Source of the DNA: an uncultured Prevotella sp.
Lineage (GTDB): Bacteria > Bacteroidota > Bacteroidia > Bacteroidales > Bacteroidaceae
Reading direction: 5' to 3'
DNA length: 15,148 bases
Assembly (NCBI GenBank): GCA_946623195.1
Contig: CAMOQW010000043.1
Span: 1-15,148, forward strand
In this document: positions 6,118 through 13,963 of the stretch, piece after piece
Numbering within the stretch: position 1 is the stretch's first letter
Layout of the letters: each line of letters opens with the position of its first letter
The notes under the pieces: generated by a model
The model's database searches: none
Seen by the model: only the letters and a program-made list of their open reading frames with translations
Told to the model about the DNA's origin: nothing
Made by a program: the position numbers and the translations under genes

Positions 6118-9100
6118 TTAATATATCTTTTTGATTTCTGCCCCATGATAGTAGTGGAGCAATATTTGTTTGTAGTTATAGCCCTGCTGACCCATGACAG
6201 CCGCCCCTATCTGACAGAGTCCCACGCCGTGTCCCCAGCCTCGACCATGCAGGATGAAGCGGTTGTTCTGCTTCTCCACATCGAAGGCAGAGCTATAGAG
6301 ATGGCTTTCGCTGAGTGCACGCCGGATTTCAAGTTCCTTGCCAATAGTCAGCGACTTCTTGGTGCCAACAATCTTCAGTTTCCAGATGCGCCCGCTCTTG
6401 CCACGCTCCAGTGGCACAAGGTCAACAATCGTTCCGAAGTCGTCCTTCAGTTTATCATTGACGAGACGGGTCAGCTCCTCAGCACTATATTCCACCGTCC
6501 AGCGGTAGAAGTCGTTGGTTTCCAAGTCGTAGTCGTTCAGCACTTGCGAGAGCACCGTCTTGTCGTGAGTATTGCAGAAGGGGTCCTGAACGGAGACAAG
6601 ATAAGGCTTCGGCGTGTCCTCCCAGCAGTACTGAAACTCCTCCGTAATGCCGCCGCAGCACTTCGAGAAGCGAGCATCGCAGATTTCGTCGCCATAGCAT
6701 AGAATCTGTCCGCGCGTGGCCTTCAGAGCCAGTTCCACATTGCGGCTGGTCTGCTTGGTGATGCCCTGATAGCGCTGACAATGGTCGTCGGCACAAACAT
6801 CGAAGATGGTATGGTCTTCGCGGTCGTACCAGCGTATCAGTTCGTCGTCTTTCTTGACAAACGAAAAGAATCCGTCGCGTTTCTCGCTGTTTTCCTCACG
6901 GCGCTTCATCTGTGCCAACAACCAGGAACGGCTGATGACGGCATGAGCCTTGAGCAGTTCCAGACCCGCCGTAGCCTTCATCTCGCTGGAGATGACAGAA
7001 GCCAGGTATTGCTCCACGGGCAATTCGTTGATGGCGGTTATCTTGTCGGATTCCACCATCAGTCTCAGTGTTCCGAGGAACACCTGCGTTTCCTTTCGCT
7101 CCCAGTGGAAGTTGACCCCGATGGTGACGTCAGAGAGCGAGAACGATGCCTGTGGCGACTGCGGCTTGAAGGTGAGTTCGCGATACTGGTTGCCCCGCCA
7201 CAAGATGCCACCTTCCGAGAATGCCACCTTCTGAGGACCCTGGATGGTTTCGCCCTTGGCGGTATAGGGGCTGTTCAGCGCAAATTCTATCTCCTGTCCG
7301 CTGACTATTCCCACCTTGACCATCGGCTGTTCGCCGAGCGATTTCTCACTTTCCTCCGTTTTCTTTTTCTTGACGTCCTCTATCACGCGTTGCACCTCCT
7401 CAGGCGTCAGCGACACCTCGTGGCAGATAGCCAGAGCCTGCTCAGCCGTGAGGCGGTGGAAGTCCTGCTCACGGGGTGTGATGAAGAGTCCGCCCATATC
7501 GACTGCCCCCGGGCTGATGATGTATTGTGCATCGCCTTCAGCCGTATAGCAGTCAGGACGGTGCTTCCTGCGCGGCAGTACCACACTCAACAGCTGGTCG
7601 TCCTGTCGCCAGGCTATGATGTTCATCATGGGTTCCGCCTGACCGTCCGCCAGTGGCAGACAGTGGTAGAACTGCTTGAACAGCTGTTCGCCGTGCACCT
7701 CATTATAGCTCTTCAGCAGGAAGGCGGCAGCGGGATAGTCGGCTACATGCCAGATGCCCTCATCATCGCCCGACTTGACGACCGCCACCAGATTGCGGCT
7801 CAATCGCTGCCAGGCAGTCTGCAGTGGCAACATGCCGGTGACGACGGCCTGCAGGTGAGCATGGTCAGGCGCTGAAGCTCCGCATAGCGGTCCATTATAT
7901 AATAAGGTAAGGCCCGGATTGCGATGTGCCATCCTGAGCATCTCACCATACATAGGCAGTATGCGCTGCGGCTGATGGGCAATTGTAGGCAGCGTGAAGT
8001 GCAGCGGGAGTATGGGATACGGATTGACCAGCAGCTCGTACTTGCCGTCCACCAGGCGATGCATCTGCTGTTGCGGTCTGTTCTTTCCACACAGGAAACA
8101 CGGGCGCTCAGCAATCGACTTGGCATCGATTTTGGCTCCCGTGGACCCGATGCGTGCCGGATTCCACTGTACGCTCAGCGTAATATCGTCGGTCACCAGT
8201 TCACGAGTCTGCACGGCCTGCAGGTCACGATAGCGCTGGCGCACCTCGTCCCACGTCTGCAACTGTCGGTTGAAGAAACGCACCACCGCCGACTCCCGAC
8301 AGAGTGTCTGCCGTCCCTGTCCTATCTGCTGGCGCGCCTGCAGTTCGATGGTGCGCAGCCGGTCTTTATAGAGATTGTTGGCATTGATTTTCTCGATGCT
8401 CAATGCGGCATCGGAGTTGCCGCCCCATCGGCGGCAGAGATACAGTTCCGTAAAGATGCGCCCTATGCGGAAATGCCGCGAAAAAATGAGTCCCATTGCG
8501 TAGTCTTCCCCATAGCTGGTATTGGGGAATCCGATGCTACGCAACAGGGGTGTGAAGAAGGCCCTCGGTGCTCCCAGTCCGTTGATTCGAAGAGCATTGT
8601 TGGGTCCGTTCTCGTCGGTCCACTCCCGGTGTGCTATCAGTCCCGGCGGCAGTGTGTTCAGTTCGAAGTCGCACATACGGTAGGAGCCTACGATCATGGC
8701 TGCCTGCTGCTGGTAAAAGGCATCCACGATGGTTTGCAGCGTCTGTGGTGATGAATAGAGGTCGTCAGAGTCCAGTTGCACGGCAAAGCGTCCGCACCAG
8801 TCACTATAGACGGCCTCGTTCCAACAGCCTCCGATGCCTAAGTCGTGGCGTTCGGGATTGATGACAATCAAGTTGTCGTGACGCGTCTTCAGAGCCGACA
8901 GGATGCGGTCGGTGCCATCGGTGGAGTGATTGTCCACCACAATGACATTGTAGGGGAATTTCGTCACCTGCGACAAGGCGCTCTCCACAGCATCCTTGAT
9001 GGTTTTCACGCGATTGTAGACGGGGATGACGACCGAGGCCTCCACCTGGAAGTCTTGTTCTGCAAAGTCCACGTCGCCATACTGCGTCGTGTCCACCAGT

Positions 9101-9786
9101 GCCCCCACTTCGCGCAGATGATTGGTGCAGGCCTGCTCCATCTCAATCTGCACATCGCGATTGGCTGGGTTAACATAGTCGAACTGTTTTTCGCCCGATG
9201 CCCGCAAGTCGGTCTCCTCTTCCGTATAGAGGTATTCATTAAGGTGGAACAAGCGTCCTGTGCGGCTCAGGAACAATCGCAAGTCGTACAGTCCTGCATA
9301 GCGGTAGTCTGTGTCGCGGTCGGCTGTGGCATACTGGTGCAGTAATGAGGTACGCAGAAGCCACAAGTTGCCGAAATCGAAATCGTCGCGCAGCGAGCCC
9401 TCCTGATAGTCGATGACGGGATGAGCCTTGCGCAGGCCTCCCTCCACGGCATAGCGGTCGGCATAGACCATAGCGGCATCGGTATCGGCGGCCACGCGCA
9501 TCATGCGCTCCAGGGCCCCCTGCCCCAACAGCAGCGGTGCCGGTTTCAGGTTCAGTAGCACGTAGTCGGCATGGGCGTTTTCAGCCACTTGCATCACCAG
9601 TTGGCTACTCTGCAGGCTGTCGGTCACGATGAAGCTGCAGTCGCGTGGGGGCTGGGCAGCGGCAAGTGTCTGGTCGACCATCAGGAAGATATGCCTCACA
9701 GAACTGCTGCGCCTGAGTTGCTCAGTGAGTTGGGCAACCTCCTGCAGGCTCTGACAGGCCAGAAAACAATCAGTCTTTTGCATCAT
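6118..9786 (-). CDS. multidomain protein: GT-like + GT2 glycosyltransferase + DUF4922 + SpoIID/LytB
   Basis: A 1222-residue protein with three recognisable parts. Residues 1-247 look like a degenerate GT-A fold: [10 protein letters not shown] (73-82) stands where a metal-binding DxD would be expected. Residues about 248-465 are a family 2 glycosyltransferase: [12 protein letters not shown] (248-259), [12 protein letters not shown] (281-292), DxD-like LDSDD (338-342) and GEDYAMG (426-432). Residues about 530-800 are DUF4922, related to GalT/Ap4A phosphorylase nucleotidyltransferases: CFLC (563-566) and the active-site pattern HAHLQ (642-646). After a charged linker ([11 protein letters not shown], 806-816), residues 822-1222 form a SpoIID/LytB domain: [16 protein letters not shown] with the probable catalytic Glu935, a His/Cys cluster (His992, Cys998, His1002, Cys1003) resembling the zinc site of SpoIID proteins, and [13 protein letters not shown] (1183-1195). 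There is no signal peptide or TM segment, so it should be cytoplasmic. It is first in an operon with the AmpG-like permease. The reading frame is unbroken; overall function is unknown. Confidence 0.9.
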   Translation of the reverse strand: MMQKTDCFLACQSLQEVAQLTEQLRRSSSVRHIFLMVDQTLAAAQPPRDCSFIVTDSLQSSQLVMQVAENAHADYVLLNLKPAPLLLGQGALERMMRVAADTDAAMVYADRYAVEGGLRKAHPVIDYQEGSLRDDFDFGNLWLLRTSLLHQYATADRDTDYRYAGLYDLRLFLSRTGRLFHLNEYLYTEEETDLRASGEKQFDYVNPANRDVQIEMEQACTNHLREVGALVDTTQYGDVDFAEQDFQVEASVVIPVYNRVKTIKDAVESALSQVTKFPYNVIVVDNHSTDGTDRILSALKTRHDNLIVINPERHDLGIGGCWNEAVYSDWCGRFAVQLDSDDLYSSPQTLQTIVDAFYQQQAAMIVGSYRMCDFELNTLPPGLIAHREWTDENGPNNALRINGLGAPRAFFTPLLRSIGFPNTSYGEDYAMGLIFSRHFRIGRIFTELYLCRRWGGNSDAALSIEKINANNLYKDRLRTIELQARQQIGQGRQTLCRESAVVRFFNRQLQTWDEVRQRYRDLQAVQTRELVTDDITLSVQWNPARIGSTGAKIDAKSIAERPCFLCGKNRPQQQMHRLVDGKYELLVNPYPILPLHFTLPTIAHQPQRILPMYGEMLRMAHRNPGLTLLYNGPLCGASAPDHAHLQAVVTGMLPLQTAWQRLSRNLVAVVKSGDDEGIWHVADYPAAAFLLKSYNEVHGEQLFKQFYHCLPLADGQAEPMMNIIAWRQDDQLLSVVLPRRKHRPDCYTAEGDAQYIISPGAVDMGGLFITPREQDFHRLTAEQALAICHEVSLTPEEVQRVIEDVKKKKTEESEKSLGEQPMVKVGIVSGQEIEFALNSPYTAKGETIQGPQKVAFSEGGILWRGNQYRELTFKPQSPQASFSLSDVTIGVNFHWERKETQVFLGTLRLMVESDKITAINELPVEQYLASVISSEMKATAGLELLKAHAVISRSWLLAQMKRREENSEKRDGFFSFVKKDDELIRWYDREDHTIFDVCADDHCQRYQGITKQTSRNVELALKATRGQILCYGDEICDARFSKCCGGITEEFQYCWEDTPKPYLVSVQDPFCNTHDKTVLSQVLNDYDLETNDFYRWTVEYSAEELTRLVNDKLKDDFGTIVDLVPLERGKSGRIWKLKIVGTKKSLTIGKELEIRRALSESHLYSSAFDVEKQNNRFILHGRGWGHGVGLCQIGAAVMGQQGYNYKQILLHYYHGAEIKKIY

Positions 9787-9814
9787 CTTTAGAAAGGTTT
9801 TTTCAAATTTCGTG

Positions 9815-9822
9815 CAAAGTTA
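9815..9822 (-). promoter_or_regulatory. -7 promoter box of the multidomain-protein/permease operon
   Basis: TAACTTTG read on the minus strand (9822-9815) matches TAnnTTTG, about 28 nt before the ATG at 9786. The predicted start of transcription near 9810 gives a leader of about 24 nt. No good TTG lies 20 nt upstream, so the -33 side is weak. It is the only promoter-like site seen for the operon and is divergent from the rlmN promoter, about 90 nt away. Confidence 0.6.
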
Positions 9823-9910
9823 AGCATATTTTTTCATATACGACGAAAAAAAAGCCATTAAAAGAATATAATTCTTCTTGCTACATGCCTCTTATTTTCA
9901 ATTTTGTTTG

Positions 9911-9918
9911 TACCTTTG
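9911..9918 (+). promoter_or_regulatory. -7 promoter box of rlmN
   Basis: TACCTTTG at 9911-9918 is a full match to TAnnTTTG and lies 4 nt before the ATG at 9923, so transcription should begin at or next to the start codon. The 19 bases at 9901-9919 are identical to those at 12165-12183 before the sigma-54 activator gene except for one position. No TTG occurs at the -33 position. Confidence 0.65.
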
Positions 9919-9922
9919 CAGC

Positions 9923-10981
9923 ATGATTCCACAAAAGAAACGACTTTTGGGACTTACTCCGACCGAGCTGAAGGCCGTCGTCGGCAGTTTGGGTATGCCT
10001 GCTTTTACGGCCAGGCAGATAGCCCAGTGGCTCTACGAGAAGCACGTCAGGAGCATCGACGACATGACGAATCTCTCGAAGCAGAACCGCCAACGGCTCT
10101 CGGAGCAGTACGAAGTGGGCGCCGTGCCGCCCACAGACTGTCAGCGTTCCCAGGACGGCACCATCAAATATTTGTTTCCCGTCCGCTGCGAAGATGAAGC
10201 GGCCGGCGGAGCGTCGAAATTCGTCGAGACCGTCTTCATCCCCGACCACGACCGCGCCACGCTGTGCGTGTCGTGCCAGGTGGGCTGCAAGATGAATTGC
10301 CTCTTCTGTCAGACCGGCAAGCAGGGCTGGCACGGCAACCTGACGGCCACCGACATTCTGAACCAGATTTACGCACTGCCCGAAGCTGAGCGGCTGACCA
10401 ACATCGTATTCATGGGGCAGGGTGAGCCGATGGACAACCTGGATGCCGTGCTCCGCGTGTGCGACATCATGACCGCCGACTGGGGCTGGCAGTGGAGCCC
10501 CAAGCGCATCACCGTCAGCAGCGTGGGCGTGAGGAACAAGCTGAAAAGATTTCTCGACGAAAGCCCCTGCCACGTAGCCATCTCGCTGCACTCGCCGCTC
10601 CACGAGCAGCGCCTGCAGCTGATGCCTGCCGAGAAAGCTATGCCCATTGCAGAAACGATTGCCCTGCTGCGACAATACGACTTCACACACCAGCGCCGCT
10701 GCTCGTTCGAATACATCTGCTTTGGCGGACTCAACGACTCGCCGCTCTACGGTCGCGAAATCGTGCGCCTGCTGGAGGGGCTGGAATGCCGCGTCAACCT
10801 CATCCGCTTCCACGAGATTCCGGGCGTCAGCCTGCCGTCGTCTGACGAGCAGCGCATGGAGGCACTGCGCGACTATCTGACGCACCACGGCATCACCACC
10901 ACCATCCGCGCCAGCCGCGGACAGGACATACTGGCAGCCTGCGGGCTGCTGTCGACGGCTAAGCAGACCAACAACACCTGA
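9923..10981 (+). CDS. rlmN: 23S rRNA/tRNA adenine-C2 methyltransferase RlmN
   Basis: Radical-SAM enzyme that methylates C2 of A2503 in 23S rRNA and of A37 in some tRNAs, helping translation fidelity. The 352 residues align well with known RlmN. The 4Fe-4S motif is Cx3Cx2C at Cys122, Cys126 and Cys129 (VGCKMNCLFCQTG). The two further catalytic cysteines correspond to Cys115 (TLCVSC) and Cys340 (DILAACG), the equivalents of E. coli C118 and C355. SAM-binding GEPMDN is at 167-172, and VAISLHSPLHEQR (218-230) is also typical. RlmN rather than Cfr is favoured by the housekeeping context. I use the ATG at 9923; an in-frame TTG at 9878 would add 15 residues but precedes the promoter's -7 box. pdxA follows after 37 nt with no terminator, suggesting co-transcription. 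Confidence 0.96.
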   Translation: MIPQKKRLLGLTPTELKAVVGSLGMPAFTARQIAQWLYEKHVRSIDDMTNLSKQNRQRLSEQYEVGAVPPTDCQRSQDGTIKYLFPVRCEDEAAGGASKFVETVFIPDHDRATLCVSCQVGCKMNCLFCQTGKQGWHGNLTATDILNQIYALPEAERLTNIVFMGQGEPMDNLDAVLRVCDIMTADWGWQWSPKRITVSSVGVRNKLKRFLDESPCHVAISLHSPLHEQRLQLMPAEKAMPIAETIALLRQYDFTHQRRCSFEYICFGGLNDSPLYGREIVRLLEGLECRVNLIRFHEIPGVSLPSSDEQRMEALRDYLTHHGITTTIRASRGQDILAACGLLSTAKQTNNT

Positions 10982-11018
10982 ACAACAACACACCCAATCA
11001 TACAAGCAAACAATACAC

Positions 11019-12134
11019 ATGGAAGAAAACAAGAAAATACGTGTGGCCATCACACAAGGAGATACCAACGGCGTAGGCTATGAGGTGATTATGAAAGCCT
11101 TTGAAGACCCCGTCATGCTCGAACTCTGCACACCCATCGTCTATGGTTCGGCCAAGGTGGCCGCCTACCATAAGAAGGTCCTCGACCTGGACACCAGCTT
11201 CAACATCATCGACAAGGCTGAAGATGCCCGCGACGGACGCCTGAACCTGCTGAACTGCATAGAGGATGTCAAAGTGGAACTGGGGCATCCCTCGGAGGAG
11301 GCCGGTCAGGCAGCCTTCAAGGCACTGGACCAGGCTATGACCGACTATCGCAGCGGGCTCTACGACGTGCTCGTCACGGCCCCCATCAACAAGGCTACCA
11401 TTCAGAACCCCGGTTTTCACTTCCCCGGCCATACCGAGTATATTGAAGCCAGCGTGGGCGACGGGAAGAAAGCACTCATGATCCTGATGAACGAAGACCT
11501 GCGCGTGGCTCTGGTGACCACCCACCTGCCCATCAAGGAGGTGGCGCAGGCCATCAGCAAGGAGACCATCATGCAGAAGGCCCGGATATTCCACCAGACC
11601 CTGAAGCGCGACTTCCGCATTTCGAATCCGCGCATTGCCGTGCTGTCGCTGAACCCACATGCCGGCGACGACGGTCTGCTGGGCACTGAGGAGAAAGACA
11701 TCATCCGCCCCGCCATCGACGAACTGGCCGCCAAGGGCATACAGGCCTTCGGCCCCTACCCCGCCGACGGATTCTTCGGCTCCGGCAGCTACCTCCGCTT
11801 CGACGGCGTGCTGGCCATGTATCACGACCAGGGACTGGCACCCTTCAAGACGATAGCTCTGGAAAGCGGCGTCAACTATACCGCCGGACTGCCCATCATC
11901 CGCACATCGCCGGACCACGGGACGGCCTACGACATCGCCGGACAAAACAAGGCCGACGCCAACTCCATGCGCCAGGCTATCTATACGGCCATCGACGTCT
12001 GCCGCAACCGCCAAAACTACGACGAACCGCTGGCCAGTCCGCTGCCCAAGCTGTTCCACGAGAAGCGGGAAGACGGTGAGAAGGCACGCTTCACGGTGAG
12101 CAAGCAAAACAAGAAAACTGACACGGAAAGCTAA
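11019..12134 (+). CDS. pdxA: 4-hydroxythreonine-4-phosphate dehydrogenase PdxA
   Basis: NAD-dependent oxidation of 4-phosphohydroxy-L-threonine in the DXP-dependent route to pyridoxal phosphate (vitamin B6); cytoplasmic dimer with a divalent metal. The three metal-binding histidines are at His169 (TTHLP), His214 (NPHAGDDG) and His269 (MYHDQGLAPFK), a constant offset of 3 from E. coli H166, H211 and H266. Other landmarks are ITQGDTNGVGYEV (11-23), VTAPINKATI (119-128), PGHTEYI (136-142) and TSPDHGTAYDIAG (296-308). At 371 residues it is about 40 longer than E. coli PdxA, with most of the excess in a charged C-terminal tail. It lies 37 nt downstream of rlmN, with an A-rich leader and no clear Shine-Dalgarno, as usual for this phylum. 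The sigma-54 activator downstream has its own promoter. Confidence 0.96.
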   Translation: MEENKKIRVAITQGDTNGVGYEVIMKAFEDPVMLELCTPIVYGSAKVAAYHKKVLDLDTSFNIIDKAEDARDGRLNLLNCIEDVKVELGHPSEEAGQAAFKALDQAMTDYRSGLYDVLVTAPINKATIQNPGFHFPGHTEYIEASVGDGKKALMILMNEDLRVALVTTHLPIKEVAQAISKETIMQKARIFHQTLKRDFRISNPRIAVLSLNPHAGDDGLLGTEEKDIIRPAIDELAAKGIQAFGPYPADGFFGSGSYLRFDGVLAMYHDQGLAPFKTIALESGVNYTAGLPIIRTSPDHGTAYDIAGQNKADANSMRQAIYTAIDVCRNRQNYDEPLASPLPKLFHEKREDGEKARFTVSKQNKKTDTES

Positions 12135-12174
12135 AAATTATGCCAAAGGGTGCCATTATGTCAGATTTTATTTG

Positions 12175-12182
12175 TACCTTTG
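12175..12182 (+). promoter_or_regulatory. -7 promoter box of the sigma-54 activator-lptE-secG operon
   Basis: TACCTTTG (12175-12182) matches TAnnTTTG. Transcription should begin near 12187, leaving only about 13 nt before the ATG at 12200. The 19 bases ending one base after this box nearly duplicate the rlmN promoter. No clear TTG lies at the -33 position. Confidence 0.65.
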
Positions 12183-12199
12183 CCGCCAAATTTGCCTGA

Positions 12200-13432
12200 A
12201 TGAAGACAACTGAACTTCAGAACATCAAACAGCGTTACAACATCGTAGGCAACTGCGAAGCACTCAACAACGCGCTCGACGTCGCTCTCAAAGTGGCGCC
12301 AATAGACTTGAGCGTGCTGATTATCGGCGAAAGCGGCGTAGGCAAGGACATACTGCCACGCGTCATCCACGACAACTCGCCACGCCGCCGCGAGAAATAC
12401 TTCGCCATCAACTGCGGAGCCATTCCCGAGGGCACCATCGACTCTGAGCTGTTCGGCCACGTGAGAGGCTCGTTCACGGGAGCCATCAACGACTCGCAAG
12501 GCTACTTCGGAGTGGCCAACAAGGGCACGCTGTTTCTCGATGAGGTGGGCGAACTGCCTATGGCCACGCAAGCCCGACTGCTGCGCGTGCTGGAGAACGG
12601 CGAATACATACCCGTGGGAGCCACAGAGGTGCGCAAAACCGACGTCCGCGTGGTGGCCGCCACCAATGTCAACATCCAGCGGGCCATCAGCGAAGGCCGC
12701 TTCCGTGAAGACCTCTACTACCGTCTGAACCAGGTGCAGCTGCAGATGCCCGCCCTGCGCGACCGAGGCGAGGACATTGTGCTGCTGTTCAGGCTCTTCG
12801 CCATGCAGATGGCCGAAAAATACCGGATGGACAAAGTGGTGCTGACCGAAGAGGCCAAGCAGATGCTGATGCGCTACAAATGGCCCGGCAACATCCGGCA
12901 GCTGAAGAGCATCACCGAACAGCTCTCCATACTGAGTACCGAGCGCACCATCACGCCCGCCATCCTGTCGCAGTTCATCCCGCAGGACCAGGAGACCACC
13001 CAGCTGGCCACCATCCACCGCGAGGGTGACCACACGTTTGAAAACGAACGCGAAATACTGTACAAGATACTCTTTGAGCTGCGCTCCAACGTGAACGACA
13101 TGCGCCGCGAAATGAGCACCTTGAAGAAGCAGATAGAAGAAGTGCAGATGGGCGGCGCCACACTGACGTCGGCAACAGCCGTGCCTGCCGCCACCGTGCC
13201 TGCTGCCGCCATGACGCCCATGACGAGCCGTGCGTTGGAAGACGCAGTGGCCGAAGAATACATAGAGCCGGAGCGCGAACCCGAAAACCTAAACGTCAGC
13301 GACTGGAGCCGCCAGGCTCTGGAGAAAGCACTCGACCGCAACGGCGGCAACCGCAAGAAGGCCGCCCAGGAACTGGGAATCAGCGACCGCACACTTTACC
13401 GCAGACTGAAGCAATATGGAATCGACAAATAG
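12200..13432 (+). CDS. sigma-54-interacting AAA+ transcriptional activator
   Basis: Bacterial enhancer-binding protein: an AAA+ ATPase that remodels sigma-54 RNA polymerase, with a DNA-binding C-terminus. It starts almost directly with the AAA+ domain (about 12-255) and has no receiver, GAF or PAS domain, so its activity must be controlled by level, by another protein or not at all. Walker A is GESGVGKD (43-50), Walker B is GTLFLDEVGE (109-118), and the REDLYYRL arginine region is at 169-176. The sigma-54-contacting loop reads GSFTGA (90-95) rather than the usual GAFTGA. Residues about 280-345 form a helical, possibly coiled-coil, stretch followed by an Ala/Thr/Pro-rich linker. A Fis-type HTH lies at 372-408 (GNRKKAAQELGISDRTLYRRLKQ core, about 383-405). 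The last 17 nt overlap the lptE start, so it is co-translated with envelope genes. Targets are unknown. Confidence 0.94.
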   Translation: MKTTELQNIKQRYNIVGNCEALNNALDVALKVAPIDLSVLIIGESGVGKDILPRVIHDNSPRRREKYFAINCGAIPEGTIDSELFGHVRGSFTGAINDSQGYFGVANKGTLFLDEVGELPMATQARLLRVLENGEYIPVGATEVRKTDVRVVAATNVNIQRAISEGRFREDLYYRLNQVQLQMPALRDRGEDIVLLFRLFAMQMAEKYRMDKVVLTEEAKQMLMRYKWPGNIRQLKSITEQLSILSTERTITPAILSQFIPQDQETTQLATIHREGDHTFENEREILYKILFELRSNVNDMRREMSTLKKQIEEVQMGGATLTSATAVPAATVPAAAMTPMTSRALEDAVAEEYIEPEREPENLNVSDWSRQALEKALDRNGGNRKKAAQELGISDRTLYRRLKQYGIDK

Positions 13433-13937
13433 ACATATCGGCCGCATACTCTGCATCATGATTCTCGTGCTGGTCAGCGCCTGCTCCGTCAGCTACAAGT
13501 TCAACGGAGCCAGCATCGACTACAGCAAGACGAAGACCATCCAGATTGCCGACTTCCCCATCCGTTCCACCTACGTCTGGGCACCTATGGGTCCCATGTT
13601 CAACAACCAGCTGAAAGACCAGTTCTCCAGCCACACCCGACTGTCGCAGGTGCGCCGCAACGGAGACCTGAAGCTGGAGGGCGAAATCACGCAATACCAG
13701 CAGCGCAACAAGTCGGTCAGTGCCGAAGGCTATTCCGCACAGACGGAGCTCTCGATGACTGTCAACGTGCGCTTCACCAACAACGTCAACCACAACGAAG
13801 ACTTCGAACGGCAGTTTACGGCCACGTCGACCTACGAGACTACCCAGTCGCTCAGTGCCGTGCAGGAGAGTCTCGTGCAGGAAATGGTGAAGGACATCTG
13901 CGACCAGATATTCAATGCCACAGTAGCCAATTGGTAA
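13416..13937 (+). CDS. lptE: LptE-family LPS-assembly lipoprotein
   Basis: Predicted outer-membrane lipoprotein of 173 residues that plugs the LptD barrel and helps insert LPS in the outer leaflet. The signal peptide is RILCIMILVLVSAC with the lipobox VSAC, and the lipidated residue is Cys23. The mature protein begins SVSYKFNGASIDYSKTKTI and continues through IADFPIRS and LKLEGEITQYQ, a pattern typical of the Bacteroidetes LptE family (LptE/RlpB, DUF-type homologues formerly called hypothetical). The ATG lies 17 nt inside the preceding activator gene. A later Met (13458) would truncate the signal peptide too far, so the overlapping start is preferred. LptD is not in the window. The position between a sigma-54 activator and secG matches an arrangement I recall from other Bacteroidales. 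Confidence 0.85.
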   Translation: MESTNRHIGRILCIMILVLVSACSVSYKFNGASIDYSKTKTIQIADFPIRSTYVWAPMGPMFNNQLKDQFSSHTRLSQVRRNGDLKLEGEITQYQQRNKSVSAEGYSAQTELSMTVNVRFTNNVNHNEDFERQFTATSTYETTQSLSAVQESLVQEMVKDICDQIFNATVANW

Positions 13938-13963
13938 CGACAAACGAACGAACAGAGAGAGAC

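Noticed and set aside
5500..6702. 400-codon plus-strand open frame across the permease and multidomain genes
   Set aside because: It lies opposite two well-supported genes, spans their junction, has no recognisable domain and is rich in His/Gln/Arg, as expected from the reverse of a biased coding strand.
7321..7323. Internal ATG (Met822) as the start of a separate SpoIID gene
   Set aside because: The frame is continuous with the upstream domains and no ribosome binding site or promoter precedes it. An internal start cannot be excluded but is not needed.
9881..11068. 395-codon minus-strand open frame opposite rlmN
   Set aside because: It is antisense to a clear rlmN with all catalytic cysteines, and its composition (Ala, Arg, His, Val) is typical of a shadow frame.
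10998..12107. 369-codon minus-strand open frame opposite pdxA
   Set aside because: It is antisense to a clear pdxA with its three metal-binding histidines, and shows no domain or promoter of its own.
12121..12174. TGCCA direct repeats between pdxA and the sigma-54 activator as an operator
   Set aside because: Only two 5-nt copies with no dyad symmetry; this is within chance expectation.
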